From Asterionellopsis glacialis (lineage: Eukaryota > Bacillariophyta > Plagiogrammaphyceae > Rhaphoneidales > Asterionellopsidaceae), in NCBI GenBank assembly GCA_014885115.2, contig WKLE02000058.1:1-25068 (forward strand): a stretch of DNA of 25,068 nucleotides, in the 5' to 3' direction. The notes below the pieces were generated by a model that saw only the letters and a list, made by a program, of their open reading frames with translations, was not told the origin of the DNA and searched no databases. Shown one piece after another: positions 9,432-16,810 of this stretch. A program made the translations under genes and the position numbers. The stretch's first letter is position 1. Each line of letters starts with the position of its first letter.

Positions 9432-11426
9432 ATGGAGTTTCCTTATGAATTACATCGCATACTCCAAAATGGAGAAGAAAAAATGACGATGCACGACAAC
9501 GAGCATGTTGTAGATAAGGACTGTCATGATTCGTCTTTGTCGGTTGTTTCCTCATTTCATCAATCAATCACGGAATGGAATGATCGTATTGAAATGTCAT
9601 TCAATATGTTACACAGAAATACTACTACTAATAATGCAAGTAGCGATGATACGATTGGTACCGTGCTAAAGGAGACAGCATCCTATCTTTATAGATTCAT
9701 TGTAACATTCTCTACAATCACCATGACAGCAACAGCGTCTTATAGCAATGACTGTGACTTATCGTTGCCATCCATTATTCCTATCGAATCAAGTGAGGAA
9801 GCCAATCAAGTTGCGGAACGAACAGCCTCTACCTTGTTGGAAAATCCTGGAGCTAGTAGTACTGATGCGAAAGAGTTTCGAATGGGCAAAATCAATCATC
9901 ATTTTCTTTTATTGTTGGTAGAACTTTTACGTGTCTCTAAAAACGTTTTACGTTGGCAAAGTCAAGTTCTTCTTCACCACCAGCAACAACAACAATTCTC
10001 TCGATCATTACTAAACTCAGAAAAGCCTACGGAAAGACTGGCCAGTTATGGAATGTTACATCTGTACTTGAAACTCATTAAAAAAGCAGTACTAGCCACA
10101 ACAATTACGAATAACAGTAACGTGGATGATAGTCCCAAAGGAAGGTCAGATGATACTGCTACATACTATGCTACCTTATCTTCCGTGGCACGATATGCTT
10201 CCTTAACTTTGTTTTATGCTACCTTCAATCCTAACAACAATAACCAGGAAATCAAATCATTACAAATGCACATGGTGGATCAATTAGATGGTGCAACCAT
10301 CTTTATGGCAGTTTTGGTACTCCAATCTACAGCAGCTACGATGGATGTCATCCTTTCCATTATTCGCCATGTGCATAATTTGGTAGCTTCTACTGGTAGT
10401 ATGAAAGAGAAAGCCTTGGTACAAACACTAGATACTGCAATTCAACGTATCCTATCCTCCTCCTCCATGGCATGGAACGATGATGGAGAACAAGAAGAAG
10501 AATCATCACACACAACAATAAAAAACACAAGGTACCAATCTCCCTCACCATGGATTGCAAATTGCAATAAAGACGAAAGGAATAATCTAAATCTTATATC
10601 ACTCTTAGCTAGAATAGCTGACTGGTATTTGAAAGGTGATGGCGACAACAGCAATGCTGGTAGTGGTAAGGGCAGTGGTACTCTGGAGAAATTTCCCTTT
10701 CCTGGTAAAGCTGATGATCGTCGATCTGATGTTGTAATTGAAATATCTAGAATTTTCTTTGTTCTTCGTGTAGCAGCAACAGCTACTATGAGCACATCCA
10801 ATGAAAGTACCATGGTATTGTTTCAACAACTTGTAGTACGTATCCTTACCATCAGTAACACGATAAACAAAGATGACAAGCGGATTTATCAATGCCAATT
10901 AGCAACTGTATCATTGCTTATGGATGCACCATCCCAATGTGGACATTGGTTAGTGGAACATCAGTGTATAGATACATTGTTGCAAATGTTACAAACTCAA
11001 GTAGCCGAAGTTGTAGATCATTCTGGTTCAGGACCAACTGAACTTATGCCCATTTTGTTAGTATTGAATAAATTGTCTTCCACCAATGCTGCAATTTTAA
11101 AATCTGTCAAGGAATTTATTTTCCCTTTGGATGCCGAAGTAACTACATTCCAACCCCGGGCCAAGGAGGAAACGGACAAATGCGGTAATCAAGGTTTAGG
11201 AGCTAAAAATATGACACCACTAGATGCACCCAAGGGCAGTTTACGATGGAAACTTGTACGTCTCATGACATGGACTGAATCTTACACGAAACGTGCCACT
11301 GGAGAATTATTATGGACACTTTGTGAGAATGATCCACGTGAATTCGTATTACGGACAGGTTTTGGGAATGCTTTGCCCATGTTAAGTTTAAAAGGACACA
11401 TTCAACTTCCTGCGGGAGCAACATAA
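9432..11426 (+). CDS. RIC8: Ric-8/synembryn-like protein (G-alpha chaperone/exchange factor)
   Basis: Ric-8 proteins fold heterotrimeric G-alpha subunits and act on them as non-receptor exchange factors in the cytosol. The 664-residue product is Leu-rich and helical throughout, as expected for an armadillo-like fold. Its C-terminal block carries the family's most conserved motif: SLRWKLVRLMTW, then TKRATGELLWTLCENDPREF and VLRTGFGNALPMLSLKG (roughly residues 595-655). It parallels the animal/fungal pattern of LMT, an LCKE-type helix and TGYGNAAG. The N-terminal half is weakly conserved and has Asn/Ser-rich and Glu-rich inserts (for example near nt 10480-10530 and 10630-10690). The protein stops soon after the GFGNA block, so the longer acidic tail of animal Ric-8 is absent. 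The first in-frame ATG is used. The call rests mainly on the C-terminal block. The gene is convergent with the methyltransferase relic, with only 126 nt between them. Confidence 0.68.
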   Translation: MEFPYELHRILQNGEEKMTMHDNEHVVDKDCHDSSLSVVSSFHQSITEWNDRIEMSFNMLHRNTTTNNASSDDTIGTVLKETASYLYRFIVTFSTITMTATASYSNDCDLSLPSIIPIESSEEANQVAERTASTLLENPGASSTDAKEFRMGKINHHFLLLLVELLRVSKNVLRWQSQVLLHHQQQQQFSRSLLNSEKPTERLASYGMLHLYLKLIKKAVLATTITNNSNVDDSPKGRSDDTATYYATLSSVARYASLTLFYATFNPNNNNQEIKSLQMHMVDQLDGATIFMAVLVLQSTAATMDVILSIIRHVHNLVASTGSMKEKALVQTLDTAIQRILSSSSMAWNDDGEQEEESSHTTIKNTRYQSPSPWIANCNKDERNNLNLISLLARIADWYLKGDGDNSNAGSGKGSGTLEKFPFPGKADDRRSDVVIEISRIFFVLRVAATATMSTSNESTMVLFQQLVVRILTISNTINKDDKRIYQCQLATVSLLMDAPSQCGHWLVEHQCIDTLLQMLQTQVAEVVDHSGSGPTELMPILLVLNKLSSTNAAILKSVKEFIFPLDAEVTTFQPRAKEETDKCGNQGLGAKNMTPLDAPKGSLRWKLVRLMTWTESYTKRATGELLWTLCENDPREFVLRTGFGNALPMLSLKGHIQLPAGAT

Positions 11427-11552
11427 ATGAATTAGAAACACAAAATAATTCTCTGCATGTCTTTCCGTGCTTTCAAACGCGGACTACAGTACACGTATAT
11501 ATTATTGGGTGATACTGACACATTTCTTTACAAGTCAATAACGATACTGCAA

Positions 11553-12653
11553 TTATCTCCTGACAAAACAAAAGCAACCAATAGAACTTGGAGCAACGTA
11601 TTGTTTGTGTGGTGGTTTTGATAAAAAACGAGCGGCAAATTTAGGGTTCTGATGGAAACACATTGTTCGAAACTTTTGCGTTGACAGGAGCTTGAACACC
11701 ATGTACTCGAAGTCTCCATGTCTAAACAATAGGAAAAGCAATGGGCATGAAAAATCAATAGGTGATAGCAACTGAACTAAACTTTCACCACCTAGATGAT
11801 CGTTGTGAAGATAGTATTCGTTTTCCGGTTGTTTTGATTGTGATACGAATGTCTTAACATTGGTCGGTATTTCTACTTCCATAGTTTGATTCAACACAGT
11901 CGAAGCAACCGTAGTATCCTCGGTTGGATCTTCGTGGTCGTGGTCGTGGTCGTGGTCATCATTATTGCCATCGTTATTGTCTTCATATTGGTTTTGCAGT
12001 TGATTTAACCATGCTGAAGAGGAATCAACAGAGGAACTTCCCATAGGAATCCATACTTCACCAGCTTCGTCGTCATCGTCATAATTGTCATTAGTCTCTT
12101 TATCATTATCAAGTTCAAACAAATTAGATTTTGTTGTTTTGCATCGTTCCAGTGTCTCCTTTGCAATGTTTGTAATACCTGGTAATATTTCAAGTCCACG
12201 ACATAGCTTCCATTAATGTAATGCTGCAGCTGCTAATACAATTCTACCAGTACCACTACCGATATCAGCAAATACTTTACCTTCCCAAGTATTATTAGTA
12301 TGGGTGGTATCGGGAGAAGTAGCAATACCAGTAGTGTTATTGTTATCAACATTGCTACCAAAACTAGTACCATCATAATATCCAAGTGCTTTATCTATTA
12401 ATTGAGCAAAGAAATAAAAATCGAATTCACCATGCGTCAATTGTTGTGGTGGTTTTTGTCCATTATTGATATATGGCCAATATCCATTTGTACGACTTTG
12501 TGCGTTACGTTGTTCTAGATTCTGTGGTGGGTATAATATTTGCAATTCATCATAAACAGATTTATAAGATACACCCTGTTTTGATAAGATTGTTTCATCA
12601 GCAGATTTAGCATTGGTAGCTGCATTACTAAATTCAGGATATTCTTCTGGCAT
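11553..12653 (-). pseudogene. DOT1-like SAM-dependent methyltransferase relic (in-frame stop, truncated)
   Basis: Two consecutive open stretches in the same frame are separated by one TAA (+ strand 12213-12215). Before it: LTHGEFDFYFFAQLIDKALG and the SAM-binding motif I FADIGSGTGRIVLAAAALH. After it: WKLCRGLEILPGITNIAKET, the normal continuation (post-I acidic residue in RGLE). In related proteins a single residue, typically Pro, joins LH to W, so the stop replaces one codon. Downstream is an Asp/His-rich insert, including a GTGGTC-type hexamer repeat (+ strand 11932-11957), and then LLSPIDFSC. The expected FSSC and TTE-containing C-terminal part of the Rossmann domain is absent in all three frames before the Ric-8-like gene. 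The unrelated tail ends at 11553. No intron can remove the stop without removing motif I or its partner. A sequencing error could explain the stop but not the missing 3' part. Confidence 0.65.
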
Positions 12654-13126
12654 TAATGTACTGATTGATGTTGTTGTTTTTGTTCATTCATTGTAGTCAT
12701 CATATTTTACTGTTGACGACATTGGTAAAACCAGCTCTTCCGCTTCCATCCACTATTTACCACAACCTGCATGTCCGAGGTACTGGTACCGGTACGCCGG
12801 TGTATCTTTTCGCACTCCTCCACAGATTTACCCTCCCCTGCGGAACTACGAAGATTGTATCCTCATTTCTTTCCGAGCTGCCAACACGTCACTTCTGTCC
12901 TTTCTCCTTTCTAAAAATCTCAGCCAAAAAACAAAACAAAACTGAAGAGCGATGCCTTTCTGATGGCATCATCTTCTCACCACCCCAAAACAACAGGGCA
13001 CATTTGAGAGAAACAAGAAGACCAAAACACAAAGTTAAGAAAGTTACTGAAGAGAACAAAGAGGAAACTCAAGGGCTTTGTTGTTAGAAAAAGTTGAAAT
13101 CCAATCCGTTTGAAAATCATTGCATA
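12654..13126. promoter_or_regulatory. Divergent spacer between methyltransferase relic and DDAH
   Basis: 473 nt. It contains a GTAC/CCGG-rich patch (near 12780-12805: GGTACTGGTACCGGTAC) and one ACGTCA core at 12886-12891. A + strand frame at 12665-13087 stays open but has no recognisable motif and reads as biased noncoding sequence. No RNA gene is seen. Confidence 0.5.
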
Positions 13127-14143
13127 ATGATGCAACAATTAGTAGCACGATCATCGAGCATTGTGGGGTCAAGCACTCACCATCTTACAAAAATTCGGAA
13201 ATATACTGTGGCGATTACGCGTGAAGTTTCAGAATCTCTTGCTGATGGTCTCACTATGGATCATGCTGATAATCACAATAATGAAAACAATCGTGTTTCG
13301 GTAGACCTCGCCAAGGAACAAAAAAAGAAATATGTAGACACCTTACGATCAATTTTACCAACTATATCCTTACCACCTTTACAAAATCATCCTGATGGTG
13401 TATTTGTGGAAGACACAGCTGTTGCTATTGGGAAAGTAGCAGTCATAAATCGTATTGGTCATACCTCTCGACAAGGTGAAGTGGATGATATGAAGGTTAC
13501 ATTACAACAATTATTTGGATTAGAAGTTACGGATATGAGGAATGATTATGATAATGATGCAACATGTGATGGTGGTGATGTTATGTATCCTGGTGGTGAT
13601 TTTTTATTTGTTGGTGAATCGGATCGTACAAATAAGGGTGGTATTCAAGTATTACGTGATACCTTTGAAGCAAAACTTGGTATTCAAGTTGTAGATGTAC
13701 CAAATGTAACGGACGAGGCATTACATTTGAAATCAATCGTGACACACTTAGATTCCAATACTATTTTAGCACCTACTGGACCCTTGGGAGATGACATTTT
13801 GAAGGCTATGAAGGCATCTGAACGTGGATTTGAATACATTGTTCGATTACCAGATTTGCCATCCTGCAATGTTGTATCTGTGAATGGTCACATTCTAGCA
13901 CCTGCAACACAATGTCAAGAAACAAGGAATATTTTAGAAAAGGAAACGACATTACGGAATCTAAATCTTCACTATGTGGATATGTCTGAATTTGCAAAGA
14001 TTGATGGTACGTATATTTGAAGGTCAAACGGATCCTGGGCATATGACTGATTGCATTTCACTGATAATTATATTTCGTGACGTCACTCTATCTTTTTATC
14101 TACAGGTGCTTTGACATGCTGCAGTATCTTGCTAGATATTTGA
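13127..14143 (+). CDS. DDAH: Dimethylarginine dimethylaminohydrolase (2 exons), possibly mitochondrial
   Basis: DDAH hydrolyses asymmetric dimethylarginine to citrulline and dimethylamine, recycling methylated arginine released from proteins. Exon 1 is 13127-14006 and exon 2 is 14106-14143, giving 305 residues, close to the family's usual 280-290 plus a leader. Motifs: FVEDTAV (93-99), CDGGDV (147-152), His in LHLKS (199-203), and, only after splicing, DGALTCCSILL. The first Cys of that CC pair (298) aligns with the nucleophile of animal DDAH, and His200 with the catalytic His. Residues 1-35 are Arg/Ser-rich without acidic residues, suggesting a mitochondrial presequence. The fold proper begins near YTVAITREVSESL. 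The first ATG in this frame is used; an upstream in-frame TTG at 13094 is not credible in a eukaryote. Convergent with bilin reductase 2. Confidence 0.9.
14007..14105 (+). other. DDAH intron
   Basis: A 99-nt GT-AG intron with donor GTACGT and a pyrimidine-rich acceptor ending CTACAG. GAT-G joins GT to give Asp-Gly, restoring the universally conserved DG-x-LTCCS segment. If retained, translation stops at TGA four codons later, before the catalytic Cys. It contains the palindrome GTGACGTCAC (14077-14086). Confidence 0.9.
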
Positions 14144-14456
14144 TTACATTGAGTTGATACAACTCACGTACAACACGTTTCTGTATCTGCTAATACTGTG
14201 GGTAACATTTTGAACTACACTTTAAAGCAAAATTTCTGTCGAACTATGTTTATGAAAAAATGGCAATGTATACATGCTATTCTATTTTTTATGAGACCAT
14301 AGGTGGTTGTACAGTATCATTCGTTTTTGTTGTTGTGGTGGTTTTATTGAAAGAGATGAGTGATGCTTTTACTATTAGTTCTGACAGTCGAGACCATGAT
14401 TATTTTAGCCTTGTTGTTCCATTTCCTGTTCGTCTTCTTCTTCACCACCATTGTCA
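14144..14456. other. Convergent 3' spacer between DDAH and bilin reductase 2
   Basis: 313 nt, AT-rich, expected to hold both 3' UTRs. The open + strand frame from 14260 is an antisense shadow of the Thr/Ser-rich tail of bilin reductase 2 plus spacer. Nothing else is recognised. Confidence 0.6.
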
Positions 14457-15635
14457 TTATCGGTTCCTCACTCTCTCTTTAGTATTATTACTACTACTTG
14501 TTATCGTCTTCGTTGTTGTTGATGACGACGATGTTGCTGGTGTTGTTGTCCAATAATCTTGCATTTCACGTTCTGCCATCGAATAAAGGAAACCAAATAC
14601 AAATTCATCTGCCCATTCTTTTCCAAAGGAGGATGTGAGTAATCCCGTACATGGATCACGCACAGCCGAATAGGTATCATATTTAGCATGACGTTCTTGA
14701 ATGTGCTGTTGTAACTCATGTGTTTGTGGACTCGATTTCACCAGGGATACATGCTCCTTGACAAAGTCGCAATAGGCTGGAAAGATATGACTTGATACAA
14801 CATCATATGTGTCAAACTTTTTACACATGATATGATCGGAGAACACTTGCAAGGTAGGTATACGATCACTTACGAATGTATAGTCTGGATGATTTTGTAA
14901 GATGGCCTTTTGAATATGACTGTAGGGTACCACATGATCCCTATCTATATTGGAATGTAACGGTTGAAAATCCATCATGGCCAAGTTGGTTTGCCGTTGT
15001 TGATTGGATAACAAATTTAAACCTAATATAGGTAAATTATATGTATAATCAGGATACCATACACTACTAAACGATTGTTGTTGACGTTTGGAATTTTCAT
15101 AATAGGTAAATCGTATCTTGCGATATTCATTACTTGTAAAACATAAAGATACAATCCGTGAATCTTCATTCTCTTGATAATCAAGTACAGTATTCGAAGC
15201 CGAAGTAGTATGAGTGTCATGGTCATGGTCATTACCAAAGGAACGAGAACCCTTCGAGGTACATTCTACAACTTTCACGTTTGTTAAATTTTCTTTTAAG
15301 TATTGTACACCCCATTCCCAAAATGGCATGTAAAACATTTCAGTGTCATCATCGTCGTCGTTGTTGTCCGTGCAACTAGGAAGAGGATTCTTCCATGGCA
15401 TTGAGTGAGCTTTTTCAGCAATTTCAATTTTCTCCATGTTGGTCAAATTAGGATCATCCAAGTAAGAATATTCCAACCGATCATTCTCATTTTCTAGAGC
15501 TCCATTCAATAATGATGACGTATGCTTCGGTGGAACAACAAGAACAAATGCTTGTGACAATGACGAAAAAGACGACAATAACAACGAATAACCGAATAAT
15601 AGAATCACATTATTTCTCCAACTAAAAGAAGTCAT
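14457..15635 (-). CDS. Ferredoxin-dependent bilin reductase 2 (divergent paralogue), plastid-targeted
   Basis: A second member of the HY2/PebA/PebB family, 392 residues from the ATG at 15633-15635. An in-frame TTG 24 nt upstream is not used. The leader MTSFSWRNNVILLFGYSLLL runs into SSFSSLSQAF-VLVVPP, a signal peptide with Phe near the cleavage site. Shared blocks: SMPWK (78-82), MFYMPFWEW (100-108), SNEYRKIRFTYY (168-179), SVWYPDYTYNLPILGLNLLS (191-210), MMDFQPLH (220-227), YDTYSAVRDPCTGL (319-332), FGKEWADEFVFGFL (337-350). Differences from the paralogue at 7144: Asn207 replaces Asp in LGxDLLS, and ERDP is VRDP. It has Asp/His-rich inserts (92-97, 135-142) and a Thr/Ser tail. Reductase subfamilies are known to differ at central active-site acids, so a different regiospecificity is plausible. 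The pair may act in sequence; that is inference. Confidence 0.85.
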   Translation of the reverse strand: MTSFSWRNNVILLFGYSLLLSSFSSLSQAFVLVVPPKHTSSLLNGALENENDRLEYSYLDDPNLTNMEKIEIAEKAHSMPWKNPLPSCTDNNDDDDDTEMFYMPFWEWGVQYLKENLTNVKVVECTSKGSRSFGNDHDHDTHTTSASNTVLDYQENEDSRIVSLCFTSNEYRKIRFTYYENSKRQQQSFSSVWYPDYTYNLPILGLNLLSNQQRQTNLAMMDFQPLHSNIDRDHVVPYSHIQKAILQNHPDYTFVSDRIPTLQVFSDHIMCKKFDTYDVVSSHIFPAYCDFVKEHVSLVKSSPQTHELQQHIQERHAKYDTYSAVRDPCTGLLTSSFGKEWADEFVFGFLYSMAEREMQDYWTTTPATSSSSTTTKTITSSSNNTKERVRNR

Positions 15636-15680
15636 CCTACAATGCCATGCAACACTCAACTAGGTAGGTAATATGTTCGG

Positions 15681-15706
15681 GAGGATAACAATGTATTGTT
15701 ATCCTC
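15681..15706. promoter_or_regulatory. 26-nt perfect palindrome upstream of bilin reductase 2
   Basis: GAGGATAACAAT (15681-15692), spacer GT, then its exact complement ATTGTTATCCTC (15695-15706). It lies 46 nt before the ATG at 15635 on the minus strand. It may be a dimeric transcription-factor site or an RNA hairpin in the 5' UTR. Confidence 0.6.
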
Positions 15707-16117
15707 AATGGTACGTCGTCTTTTTACGTGCGTTTTAAATTTTGCACGTAGGAGGGAGTCCACCTTTGTAAGTATAGTGGTTGCGCAAATATGTGCAACG
15801 ATTTACTTATTGACCATGTTGATCGCCGATCAAATGAAATGATCGACGTCGTTCACACGAAAAAAGAAAGAAAGAAAGTATTGATGTAAAGTAAGACAAA
15901 ATTCCCAAGATAAAAATGGAATTCGAATGTTCTGAGACAACTCCCACAGATGAGAGAGAAGCAACACAAGAACTTCGTCCTTTTTAAAGAGAGTTGAGAG
16001 GGAGTTTCGTATGCGTCGATAGTTGAACGCACTGTACAGTATTCTGAATTCTGCTCTCTCGTTCTTTCTCGAACACACCCCAAGAAAAGGCGTTGTGAAA
16101 CTATTGTGTGTATGTTT

Positions 16118-16146
16118 TCACAATGTTGTGATAAACCACATTGTGA
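16118..16146. repeat. 8-bp inverted repeat
   Basis: TCACAATG (16118-16125) and CATTGTGA (16139-16146) form perfect arms around a 13-nt loop in the divergent spacer. Short enough to be chance. Confidence 0.35.
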
Positions 16147-16235
16147 GTGCAGTACGGTGTACTGGTACGACTTCTACCTGACAAGCTAGCTTGCATTTTT
16201 CATTTTTTCCGCCTCTCTCTCTCTGCCTGGGAGAG

Positions 16236-16271
16236 TACGGTATGGTACTCTTGCTACGAGCTCATACCGTA
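16236..16271. repeat. 9-bp inverted repeat
   Basis: TACGGTATG (16236-16244) and CATACCGTA (16263-16271) are perfect complements with an 18-nt loop. It lies in the divergent spacer upstream of the aldo/keto reductase gene. Confidence 0.45.
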
Positions 16272-16810
16272 ATAAATGACCGTGCTTGAGGCGCAGATGC
16301 TGGACCGACCCGTGCTGGCAAGTTCAAGCCGTCGGCGGTTTCGGGTTGCTCTGACGTATTGCATAAATTTCATCATTATGACATCATAAGAATTCGGAAC
16401 AATTGTACTGACTTACCGTACGTCTTCCTTGTATGTCGGACTAAAAAATACGTAGGGATTGTTTCTTACACAAGTTAGATACTTAAGGAAATAGGCTAGT
16501 ATGATGCTCTGATGACGTAATAAGCCAAGTTTATGATCGGATGTCAGTGTCAAGCTGCTGCGGTAACAATATAATATGTCTCTCTCTAGCAGAGAGTTAA
16601 TCAAACAATAACCATATCCCTGAATATCGCCACACGGTCAACGGTGAAACTTTACTTTACATCTGCGTCTTCCACATTTCTTGCGGTGTTGCCATCATTG
16701 ACAATCTCATTCCAAAGACATTGGCACATGTTCTAGATTTCATTATATTTCCAAGAAACGATAGTTCTTTTGTGAAAATTCATAGCAAGATAGGATACAG
16801 TTGTTTAAAG

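Larger units (their letters stand above)
15636..16810. promoter_or_regulatory. Long divergent spacer between bilin reductase 2 and aldo/keto reductase
   Basis: About 1.2 kb of noncoding-looking DNA. It holds a perfect 12-bp-arm palindrome near bilin reductase 2, several other inverted repeats, GTAC-rich patches (near 16150-16175 and 16415-16425), and TGACGT cores at 16352-16357 and 16513-16518. Short open frames near 15830-16083 and 16413-16604 have no recognisable motif. No tRNA or other RNA gene is recognised. Confidence 0.55.

Noticed and set aside
12665..13087. 140-codon + strand frame between the methyltransferase relic and DDAH
   Set aside because: No motif, composition like spacer, and it lies where divergent promoters and 5' UTRs are expected.
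15881..16083. Possible signal-peptide-like small protein on the minus strand
   Set aside because: Two overlapping frames are equally open and neither has a conserved motif or a clear promoter.
16270..16360. Possible tRNA-like segment with a GTTCAAG stretch
   Set aside because: No consistent acceptor stem, anticodon arm or box A could be paired by eye.
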